Shown: piece after piece, positions 58,223-64,000 of the stretch | Numbering within the stretch: the stretch's first letter is position 1 | Layout of the letters: each line of letters opens with the position of its first letter | Origin: Rhodoferax saidenbachensis | GTDB taxonomy: Bacteria > Pseudomonadota > Gammaproteobacteria > Burkholderiales > Burkholderiaceae_C | Direction: 5' to 3' | NCBI RefSeq assembly: GCF_001955715.1 | Contig: NZ_CP019239.1 | Location: 3,038,001 to 3,102,000, forward strand | Length of the DNA stretch: 64,000 nt | Translations under genes and position numbers: made by a program | Notes under the pieces: model-generated | Databases searched by the model: none | Seen by the model: only the letters and a program-made list of their open reading frames with translations | What the model was told of the DNA's origin: nothing

Positions 58223-58765
58223 CTACATCGCCTTCCAGAAGATGTAGTCGGCTTGGTACTGCACGATCTGCTTGGCACCGTCATTGCCCTGTGCGCACAT
58301 GGCTTTGGGGGCCGTGCCACCCATGGTGGCCACGCGCTGGATGTACGTCACGCCCTGCATGGCGCCCATGCCCATGGCGGGGTTGGCTTTCACCAGTTGT
58401 AGCGGAATGTTGGCATCGCCATTGGGGGCCACGGCCACTTGGGTCGCAGTAACCTTGGAACCATCGGTGCTCTCCCAGGTGGCGGGCGGGCCATAGTAAC
58501 GACCCACGACCTTGCCGCTGCGGTCCTTCAGGCCTGCGTCAGGCCCCACAAACACCCATTCAAACTGTCCGGCCATGTCTTTCTTGGCACGGCACTGGTA
58601 GGTGATGTCGCCTGCGGCGGCAGTCTCCATCGCCACGGTGTGGCCTGCGGGCACCTTCACGGTGGTGGGCAGCATGTCCTGGCTGAAGGGTGCACGCATG
58701 GGCTGGTTGGCACAAGCGGCCAGACCGGCAACCAGCAACAGAGACAAAGCGGTACGAGTTTTCAT
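58223..58765 (-). CDS. DUF3455 lipoprotein
   Basis: The 180-aa product has a lipoprotein signal peptide (MKTRTALSLLLVAGLAAC, LAAC lipobox at about 15-18) and the DUF3455 pattern YQCRAKKDMAGQFEWVFVGPDAGLKDRSGKVVGRYY. Function is unknown. It is 4 bp from the cytochrome c gene. The start at 58765 is used because the longer frame has no signal peptide. Confidence 0.85.
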   Translation of the reverse strand: MKTRTALSLLLVAGLAACANQPMRAPFSQDMLPTTVKVPAGHTVAMETAAAGDITYQCRAKKDMAGQFEWVFVGPDAGLKDRSGKVVGRYYGPPATWESTDGSKVTATQVAVAPNGDANIPLQLVKANPAMGMGAMQGVTYIQRVATMGGTAPKAMCAQGNDGAKQIVQYQADYIFWKAM

Positions 58766-58769
58766 GGTT

Positions 58770-59168
58770 TTACTTTCGAGGAAGTGGAAGAAATGGGGGA
58801 GCAGGATTTGCAGTCGACACAGAGGCCAGGTAGGCCACCACGTCGTCACGGTCTTGGGCGATGTCCAGGCGGTAGTTCATGTCTTGCCCGGGCACCACGG
58901 TTTCAGGGTTGGTGAGCCAGGCCTTGAGCTGGGGCACATCCCACACATGGGTAGCCGCGGCCATGGCCTCGGAATAGAAATAGTCTTTGGCTTTGCCGGC
59001 CGTGCGGCCCACCACGCCGCGCAGGGCGGGCCCCACGCGGTTGGCGTCCAGGCTGTGGCAGGCCACGCAGCGGCTCTCGAACAGCGCCTGCCCGCGCGCC
59101 ACCGACTGGGCCTGGGCACCCGCAGAGAGGCCCAGCACACCCAAGAGCAACACGCAGAACAAACGCAT
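58770..59168 (-). CDS. Cytochrome c, class I, small
   Basis: The 132-aa product has a signal peptide and the haem-binding CVACH (about residue 34-38) with a distal Met in GQDMNYR. It is periplasmic and probably transfers electrons. It follows the ferritin-like gene by 5 bp and precedes the DUF3455 gene by 4 bp. Starting at the ATG 59168 is preferred over an upstream GTG. Confidence 0.88.
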   Translation of the reverse strand: MRLFCVLLLGVLGLSAGAQAQSVARGQALFESRCVACHSLDANRVGPALRGVVGRTAGKAKDYFYSEAMAAATHVWDVPQLKAWLTNPETVVPGQDMNYRLDIAQDRDDVVAYLASVSTANPAPPFLPLPRK

Positions 59169-59173
59169 ACCGA

Positions 59174-59770
59174 TCACGCGCCGAAGGACAAGGCGCCAGC
59201 GGGCAGCGGACGGCCCAGCGCGTTTTGCAGCAGCGTGTAGTGCATGGTCTCGTCCGCAGCCAAGCGGCCGGCCACCTTGGCCAGGTCCTTGTTGCCAAAC
59301 GCGGGGATCACCCCCAGGTAGGCGTTGATGGCGCCCAGCTCCAGGCGCGCGGCCAGGTCCAGCACATCGCCCTGATTGCGCAGGGTGTCGGCCTTCAGCG
59401 CCTTGGCATAGTCGTCCAGCTTCTTTTCCATCACCGGTGTGCCGCCCAGCTTCTGGATGGTGGCGATCAGCGCGTCGCGGTGGGCCTTGTGGTCGGCTTG
59501 AAAACGCACGGCCACATCCAGCACCGGCTTTTGCAACAGACCGCTGCCAGCGCCCAGTTGGTAGGCATTGATGGCTTCGTGCTCCAGGCCCAGCGCCACG
59601 TTGAGGATGCCCACGTCCTTGGACGTGTCACCGCCCATGCCTTGCGCCATGGCATCCTGGCCCGCCAGCAGGGCGACCGCCACGGCAGACAATGTGCCGG
59701 TGCGGCCCATGAAGGCGCGGCGCGAAGGTGCGGCAGCACCGGAAGTGAGGGTGTGAATCAGAGAGGTCAT
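59174..59770 (-). CDS. Tat-exported ferritin-like domain protein (DUF4439/Ferritin_2)
   Basis: The 198-aa product has a twin-arginine signal (SRRAFMGRTGTLSAVAVALL), then ferritin-like helices with ExxH pairs (LEHEAINAYQ; LELGAINAY; DETMHYTLLQ). The family acts as an iron or oxygen-binding di-iron protein; which one is unknown. AAAGGACCTGACC precedes the ATG at 59770. It starts a three-gene operon divergent from the ECF sigma factor, and an ECF-type promoter lies 68 bp upstream. Confidence 0.85.
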   Translation of the reverse strand: MTSLIHTLTSGAAAPSRRAFMGRTGTLSAVAVALLAGQDAMAQGMGGDTSKDVGILNVALGLEHEAINAYQLGAGSGLLQKPVLDVAVRFQADHKAHRDALIATIQKLGGTPVMEKKLDDYAKALKADTLRNQGDVLDLAARLELGAINAYLGVIPAFGNKDLAKVAGRLAADETMHYTLLQNALGRPLPAGALSFGA

Positions 59771-59837
59771 GGTCAGGTCCTTTGAAAAGGTAAGAGACGA
59801 AACAGGCGGAACGAAAAATGCCGTCCCACGCTGCCAA

Positions 59838-59865
59838 TACGCGGCCCACCCCCACACTGGATTCA
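59838..59865 (-). promoter_or_regulatory. ECF-type promoter for the ferritin-like operon
   Basis: On the minus strand TGAATCC, 17 bp, CGTA. The CGTA element begins 71 bp before the ferritin-like ATG. It mirrors the plus-strand promoter. Confidence 0.7.
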
Positions 59866-59900
59866 GATTGCCCCCGCACAACGCTCGGGCATTGCGTGGG

Positions 59901-59927
59901 TGAATCCAATGCCCCCTGCGCTGCGTA
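59901..59927 (+). promoter_or_regulatory. ECF-type promoter for the sigma/anti-sigma pair
   Basis: TGAATCC, 16 bp, CGTA. It points to the ECF sigma gene at 60096 and would give a leader of about 160 nt. It suggests autoregulation. Confidence 0.7.
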
Positions 59928-59972
59928 CCCCCTACAAGCCCGATTGGCTTGCAAACCCGGTGATTCAGCATG

Positions 59973-60029
59973 TTTTTACCCTCCAGCCCTCATACCACCA
60001 GCGCAAGCAGCTCCTCTTTTCATAGCAAG
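59973..60029 (-). repeat. Dispersed repeat, family A (copy 10)
   Basis: CCAGCCCTCATACCACC then AGCGCAAGCAGCTCC and TCTTTTCATAGC. Reverse orientation with some decay, in the sigma-factor leader. Confidence 0.65.
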
Positions 60030-60095
60030 ATACGCAGCTTCGTACGCAAGCCACAGCGCGCAGTGGAGCTGCCGCGCTTCACTGACAATGGGGGC

Positions 60096-60671
60096 ATGAC
60101 GCCTGACAACCACGACGCCCTGCTCATCGTCCTGCTGGACCGCATTGCCCACCAGGACGAGGCCGCCCTCAAAGCCCTGTACGACCAGTGCGCCAGCAAA
60201 CTCTATGGCCTGGCCCTGCGCGTCGTGCCCCAGCGCGAGCTGGCCGAAGACGTGTTGCAAGAAGCCTTCTTGACCGTGTGGCGCTCTGCCGCCGACTACC
60301 GCGCATCGCTCAGCCCCCCCATGGCCTGGCTGGGCCTGATCGTGCGCAGCCGCGGCCTGGACATGCTGCGCCGCCGCGCCGCTGAACGCAGCCACCTGAC
60401 CGACGAGCTGGACGAAACCCTGGCAGACACCCTGCCCGGCGACAGCCCCACCCCCATGGACACCGCGCAGGCCAGCGAACAGGCCTGGGCCCTGCACCAG
60501 TGCCTGGGCCGGTTGGAGAACAAACAACGCGAGGTGGTGAGCCTGGCCTATGTGCGCGACCTGAGCCACAGCGAGCTCGCCCAACAACTGAGCCTGCCAC
60601 TGGGCACCGTGAAAACCTGGATCCGCCGTGGGCTGGACCAGCTGCGCCTGTGCATGGCGCGTTTTGCGTAA
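60096..60671 (+). CDS. ECF sigma factor
   Basis: The 191-aa product has region 2 (DQCASKLYGLALRVVPQREL, AEDVLQEAFLTVWRSAADY) and region 4 (HSELAQQLSLPLGTVKTWIRRGL). The ATG at 60096 is used; a longer frame passes through the repeat. It is followed by its anti-sigma gene after 10 bp. The pair and the mirror promoters upstream suggest it controls itself and the ferritin-like operon. Confidence 0.92.
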   Translation: MTPDNHDALLIVLLDRIAHQDEAALKALYDQCASKLYGLALRVVPQRELAEDVLQEAFLTVWRSAADYRASLSPPMAWLGLIVRSRGLDMLRRRAAERSHLTDELDETLADTLPGDSPTPMDTAQASEQAWALHQCLGRLENKQREVVSLAYVRDLSHSELAQQLSLPLGTVKTWIRRGLDQLRLCMARFA

Positions 60672-60681
60672 GAGCCCCACC

Positions 60682-61476
60682 ATGAACCTCATCCAACACC
60701 CCGAACTGCTGGACCGCCTGGCCAGCAGCTACGCCTTGGGCACCCTGCGCGGTGGCGCCCGTCGCCGCTTTGAAGCCCTGGCCCGCGAACAAGCCCCCGT
60801 GCGCGCCGCCGCTCTCATCTGGCAAAGCCGCCTGTCCAGCCTGAACGAACTGCAACCCCAGGCCCAGCCCAGCAGCGCCGTGTGGACGCGCATCGACAAC
60901 CTGGTGCAAGGCGAGAAGCAAAGCGCAGCGCAGCAAGCCGTGCGCGCACAAACCGCCTTGGCTGCTGCAGAGCCTGCAGGCCTGGGTGGCTGGCTTCGCA
61001 GCCTGACCGTGTGGCGCACCGCCACCGCAGCCGGCGCCTTTGCCACCATCGCCGCCGTGTCGGTCGGCATTGGTATGCGCCAGGAGCTGGGCACCGAGAT
61101 CGCCCGCCTGCAGACCCAACTGCAAAGTGCGCCGCAAATTGAATACGTGGCCGTGCTGGCCGACGACAAAGCCGCCGCATCCATGCTGGTCACCTTCGAC
61201 CCCAAGGCCAAAAAGCTCACCCTGCAACGTGTGGGCGCCTACCAGGAGGCCGGCGACCGGTCCCTGCAACTCTGGGCCCTGCCGCCCGGCGGCGGCCCCA
61301 AGTCACTGGGTGTGTTGGGCAGCGACAAGCTGTTGCGCCTGACTGCGGGTGAAAGTGATGTACGCGAAGTGCCCACCCTCGCCATCAGCCTGGAACCCAA
61401 GGGCGGCGTGCCCAGCGAGACGGGGCCTACGGGGCCGGTGCTGTTCAAGGGGGCGTTGATCCAGAAGATGTTGTGA
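60682..61476 (+). CDS. RskA-type anti-sigma factor
   Basis: The 264-aa product has an N-terminal cytoplasmic domain with LASSYALGTLRGGARRRFEAL (about residues 12-30), one membrane helix at about 113-135 (TAAGAFATIAAVSVGIG) and a C-terminal RskA-like domain. It lacks the zinc-binding HxxxCxxC motif. It probably holds the upstream ECF factor at the membrane; the release signal is unknown. Confidence 0.88.
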   Translation: MNLIQHPELLDRLASSYALGTLRGGARRRFEALAREQAPVRAAALIWQSRLSSLNELQPQAQPSSAVWTRIDNLVQGEKQSAAQQAVRAQTALAAAEPAGLGGWLRSLTVWRTATAAGAFATIAAVSVGIGMRQELGTEIARLQTQLQSAPQIEYVAVLADDKAAASMLVTFDPKAKKLTLQRVGAYQEAGDRSLQLWALPPGGGPKSLGVLGSDKLLRLTAGESDVREVPTLAISLEPKGGVPSETGPTGPVLFKGALIQKML

Positions 61477-61511
61477 GGGGATGGCCAGGGGCCATACCCC
61501 ATTGAATTTAT

Positions 61512-61570
61512 AAGAATTAGGGCTGTAGCCCTCGTGGATATTGCGCAAGCAGCTACTGAATTAATAGCAA
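61512..61570 (-). repeat. Dispersed repeat, family A (copy 11)
   Basis: AGAATTAGGGCTGTAGCCCTCG then TTGCGCAAGCAGCTACTG. The right arm forms a perfect GGGCTGTAGCCC hairpin. It lies between the anti-sigma gene and the membrane protein. Confidence 0.8.
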
Positions 61571-61583
61571 ATTACCAAACAGT

Positions 61584-61958
61584 ATGAAACGCCTACTCTG
61601 GATGGACTGCATCGCCGGCGCCCTTGCCGGTGTTGCCATGCTTTTGCTGGTTGACTGGCTGGCAGCGCTGTACGGTATGCCCAAAGACCTTTTGGTATTC
61701 ATCGGGATGGCCAACGTGCTCTACGCGACCTACTCGTTTTCACTCGCCATCCGCCGCTCGCGCACCCTACTCCTGCTCAATGCATTGATCGTCGCCAACA
61801 GTCTTTGGGCGCTAGTGTGCGTGGGGCTTGCAGTGCGCTGGGCAGGCACGGCGAGCCTCTTTGGCATGGCGCATCTGATAGCCGAGGCGCTGTTCGTGGG
61901 CGCTCTGGCACGCCTGGAGTGGAAGTGGCGCCAGATCCTATTGGCGCCAAGCCGATAA
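61584..61958 (+). CDS. Small membrane protein, four helices (124 aa)
   Basis: I do not recognise a family. The 124-aa product has four predicted membrane helices (about 8-28, 37-56, 62-82 and 88-108) with short loops and a charged C-terminus. It begins 14 bp after a dispersed repeat. No other domain is visible; it may be a small integral membrane protein. Confidence 0.7.
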   Translation: MKRLLWMDCIAGALAGVAMLLLVDWLAALYGMPKDLLVFIGMANVLYATYSFSLAIRRSRTLLLLNALIVANSLWALVCVGLAVRWAGTASLFGMAHLIAEALFVGALARLEWKWRQILLAPSR

Positions 61959-62001
61959 ACGCCACGCAAGATCAGCAGCTGCAGTAGCAGCCTGCCCAGC
62001 C

Positions 62002-62595
62002 TCAGTGGCTGGCCAGTACCTGCTCCAGTTGGGCAAATGTCTGTGCCCTGTCGATCCGCGGCAAGGCTTGGCCGAGTTGGCGTTCCACCTGCGCCTGTGA
62101 CACCAGGCCCCGAATGCAGGGGCTGCCGTCTTCGGGCGATGTATCTACCACCAGCAAGTGCGGCTGCGCATGTTGCACCAGTGTCTCCACCACCTGCGCA
62201 ACCGTCGCACGGCGCAGGGCCGCAAAGGGCACCGTGTCAATCTCGGTCAACGGGGTCATCACATCCCCTGCGGTCAGTTCATGGTGTTTGATTTTTCGCT
62301 GCTGCACCACGCGTGTGGGGCGCTCACCCGAGATGTCCGCAAAAGTCAAAATGCCATCCACCGAGGGCATATCCGACACGACGAAGAGCAGGCGCACGCC
62401 CAGGTAAATCATCTTTAACTCCGCCTGGTCCAGCGTGGTGTGCGCCTGCACCGTGGCGGCCCGCACTTGGGACAAATCGGTAAACACGGAGAGTGCGGGC
62501 GAGGCCAAGGTCACCGGGCCATGCTGGTTCAATTGCAGTTGAACAATGGGGGTTGCCTTGTGGAGGCGGGAGGTGGAGAGCGATGCAGAGGACAT
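62002..62595 (-). CDS. CBS-domain protein
   Basis: The 197-aa product from the ATG at 62595 has two CBS-like repeats (MIYLGVRLLFVVSDMPSVDG; VETLVQHAQPHLLVVDTSPE) joined by a linker with HHELTAGDVMTPL. CBS pairs bind adenosine nucleotides. The gene is alone on its strand. The ligand and target are unknown. A GTG seven codons earlier is a possible start. Confidence 0.82.
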   Translation of the reverse strand: MSSASLSTSRLHKATPIVQLQLNQHGPVTLASPALSVFTDLSQVRAATVQAHTTLDQAELKMIYLGVRLLFVVSDMPSVDGILTFADISGERPTRVVQQRKIKHHELTAGDVMTPLTEIDTVPFAALRRATVAQVVETLVQHAQPHLLVVDTSPEDGSPCIRGLVSQAQVERQLGQALPRIDRAQTFAQLEQVLASH

Positions 62596-62778
62596 GAGCG
62601 TCTTTCGTAAATTCACCCTGAGCGTCCGGGGAGCGCGGGGCCCGGCGGGTGCTAGTCGCCAGTGGGCATGCGGAGGCGACTGGTTCTTTTATACGCCTGC
62701 ACAGCCACTTGATCCAGCCCATTTACGCAGGTTTGCGCATGATTTACCGCACATTTGCAAACCCGTACTGCCAGCCCA

Positions 62779-63441
62779 TCAACTGCGCCGCCGCGGCGCC
62801 ACGTCCAGCTGAAACGTCACCTTCCCCGGTGTCGCGAGCACATTCACCGGCAGCGGCGCCTTTTCCACCAACTGCGCCGCGTGCCAGACCTTGATGCTGG
62901 CGCTGCCTTCGGGCACGTCGTCCAGTACAGCGATGCCCTCGCTGTTGGTTTTCACCGTCCAGGGCGAATCCGCCACATAGACGGTGCCACCCATGCGGCT
63001 GTGGATGTAGCAACCCAGCAGGGCTGCGCCCACGGCGCCGGGTTTGTCCATGCTGAAGACTGCGGCGCTGGCGGGCTTGCCTTCTGCCTTGCCCTCCAGC
63101 AGGGCGGACTGCCCATCCGCATTGCCCACCGCGGCCCCCACATGGCCTAAACGCACATGGTGGTTCCAGGGGTCGCTGTTGACAAAGCGCACGCGGGCGC
63201 CCACGGCCACCACGGTGACAGCGGGCACAAATTGCTGCTTCTCCTGGTTCACCACGGCACTGTTGGGCAAGGGTGTTCTGGGTTGGCCCTTGCCGCTGGG
63301 GGTGACGATCACCACCGCATCGGGCGTGGGCTTGCCATCGCGGTCCAGCACCAGCACTTCCAGCGTGCCGGCTGCGGCGGCCCCGCTGGCGGCCAGGGCC
63401 CAAGCCGCGCAGGCGGCGGTCATGCAAAAAGTCAAACGCAT
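62779..63441 (-). CDS. Periplasmic cupredoxin-like (methylamine utilisation-type) protein
   Basis: The 220-aa product has a signal peptide (about 1-23, ALAASGAAAAG) and a plastocyanin-like fold with ligands His in SDPWNHHVRLGHV and Cys/His/Met in GCYIHSRMGG, a type-1 copper pattern. It is annotated in related genomes as a methylamine utilisation protein, but no methylamine dehydrogenase gene is nearby. It follows the truncated-globin gene by 10 bp. Confidence 0.8.
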   Translation of the reverse strand: MRLTFCMTAACAAWALAASGAAAAGTLEVLVLDRDGKPTPDAVVIVTPSGKGQPRTPLPNSAVVNQEKQQFVPAVTVVAVGARVRFVNSDPWNHHVRLGHVGAAVGNADGQSALLEGKAEGKPASAAVFSMDKPGAVGAALLGCYIHSRMGGTVYVADSPWTVKTNSEGIAVLDDVPEGSASIKVWHAAQLVEKAPLPVNVLATPGKVTFQLDVAPRRRS

Positions 63442-63451
63442 GGTGCCGGGC

Positions 63452-63898
63452 TCAATGGGCGGTGATGACATCACGGTGCATGGGCGCCAGGCGCGCCAGC
63501 AGCTGGTTTTGCGTGGCAAACGGAATGTTGCGCGCATCCATGGCCACCTGCAGCACTTCCACCAGCGCGTTGAACTGCGCCTTGTTGATGTCCATGCCCT
63601 TGTGGGCGGCCTTCATGTCAGCGCCCTCGTATTTACAGGGGCCGCCGCTCACCACGCAAAACTGGTCCACCAGTTGCTCTTGCAGGTACGACGATTTGGT
63701 GTCCTTGAACTGCACACCAATACGCGGGTCGGCTTTCAGGCCGGCCACAAACACTTCCATCAATGCCTGCAGGCCGGGCTTGGCGCCCAGGGCTTGGTAG
63801 AGCGCGTCGTTGGGCATGGGCGCGGTGCTTTGCGCCATGGCGGGTGCGGTGGTCAGGCCCAGGGTGGCCAGGGCGAGTGCGATGAGGAGGTGTTTCAT
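63452..63898 (-). CDS. Secreted group I truncated hemoglobin
   Basis: The 148-aa product has a signal peptide (about 1-22, LALATLGLTTAPAMA) and the 2-over-2 globin fold: LYQALGAKPGLQALMEVFV and MKAAHKGMDINKAQFNALVE with the proximal His (about residue 98). Group I truncated globins bind oxygen or NO. Signal-peptide-bearing forms are periplasmic. It is with a cupredoxin-like protein and an outer-membrane protein. Confidence 0.85.
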   Translation of the reverse strand: MKHLLIALALATLGLTTAPAMAQSTAPMPNDALYQALGAKPGLQALMEVFVAGLKADPRIGVQFKDTKSSYLQEQLVDQFCVVSGGPCKYEGADMKAAHKGMDINKAQFNALVEVLQVAMDARNIPFATQNQLLARLAPMHRDVITAH

Positions 63899-63922
63899 GT
63901 CAGTTCCTTGCTGTGCTTCAAA

Positions 63923-64000
63923 TCAAAACGCCACTTGGGCCGAGAGGTAGTAGCCGGACTGGCTGCGGTTGGCTGTCACGCCGGGCAACACGCGGCCCAG
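63923..64000 (-). CDS. C-terminus of an outer-membrane beta-barrel protein (partial)
   Basis: The window edge cuts this minus-strand gene. Its last 25 residues include RVLPGVTANRSQSGYYLSAQ and end VAF, with alternating hydrophobic residues and a final Phe, the usual signal of outer-membrane barrels. It precedes the truncated-globin gene by 24 bp, suggesting one operon. The family cannot be told from this part. Confidence 0.55.
   Translation of the reverse strand: MGRVLPGVTANRSQSGYYLSAQVAF

Larger units (their letters stand above)
59771..60095. other. Divergent control region, no gene (325 bp)
   Basis: No credible coding frame is seen. It holds two mirror-image ECF-type promoters (59838-59865 minus, 59901-59927 plus) separated by 35 bp, then a family-A repeat (59973-60029) within the plus-strand leader. 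Confidence 0.75.

Overview
This 64 kb window reads as a chromosomal segment of a betaproteobacterium, most likely a member of the Comamonadaceae (Rhodoferax/Polaromonas/Acidovorax relatives). Three things support this: high GC with dense, mostly minus-strand operons; the gene order yceD-rpmF-plsX-fabHDG-acpP-fabF-rpoE-rseA-rseB-mucD-lepA-lepB-rnc-era-recO-pdxJ-acpS; and many copies of a short dispersed repeat with the core ATAGCTGCTTGCGCA, which I associate with this family. The placement is inference, as no 16S gene is present. There is no phage, IS element, CRISPR array, tRNA or rRNA that I can support.

Layout. 1-17.4 kb is a mixed accessory/housekeeping region: the 3' end of a YbdK-type carboxylate-amine ligase, a NYN/LOTUS protein, an MBL-fold hydrolase, an RNB exonuclease, an unrecognised 335-aa protein with a glycine-rich hydrophobic stretch, a DUF938 methyltransferase, a cysteine desulfurase-rhodanese fusion divergent from a DecR-like Lrp regulator, a LysR/FMN-oxidase divergent pair, a DEDDy exonuclease, a secreted metzincin-like protease, an RcnB-like protein, a single-domain globin with an elaborate upstream region, a GlrR/QseF-like sigma-54 activator and a MarR-GNAT fusion with a palindromic operator.

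17.5-35.8 kb is one long minus-strand block for envelope and fatty-acid biogenesis: rpmF/plsX/fab genes, the sigma-E stress module (rpoE, rseA, rseB, mucD), lepA/lepB, rnc/era/recO and pdxJ/acpS. It is interrupted by a 486-bp gene-free interval holding two terminators and a cluster of DnaA-box-like nonamers. 35.8-45 kb has maf, a tetrapyrrole-methylase-type methyltransferase, sppA, a Rieske protein, a HAD phosphatase, rluC divergent from rne (with a roughly 500-nt rne leader), and a diguanylate cyclase-like protein with GGEQF.

45-56 kb carries hemC-hemD-hemX-hemY, ppc, a periplasmic solute-binding protein coupled to an AlgZ/AlgR-type two-component system, and argH. The argH-algZ-algR-hem neighbourhood resembles the Pseudomonas arrangement. 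56-64 kb is accessory: an orphan gene between two copies of the dispersed repeat, a second solute-binding-like protein, a YdcH/DUF465 protein, a module of Tat-exported ferritin-like protein, cytochrome c and DUF3455 lipoprotein divergent from an ECF sigma/anti-sigma pair, a CBS-domain protein, and a secreted truncated globin, cupredoxin-like protein and outer-membrane protein cluster cut by the window edge.

The most interesting signals are: (1) the dispersed repeat, which lies in gene-end positions and also in frame inside hemD and sppA; (2) two mirror-image ECF-type promoters (TGAATCC, 16-17 bp, CGTA) between the sigma factor and the ferritin-like operon; (3) the duplicated operator array upstream of the globin; (4) the DnaA-box-like cluster between mucD and lepA; and (5) the unrecognised 335-aa protein.
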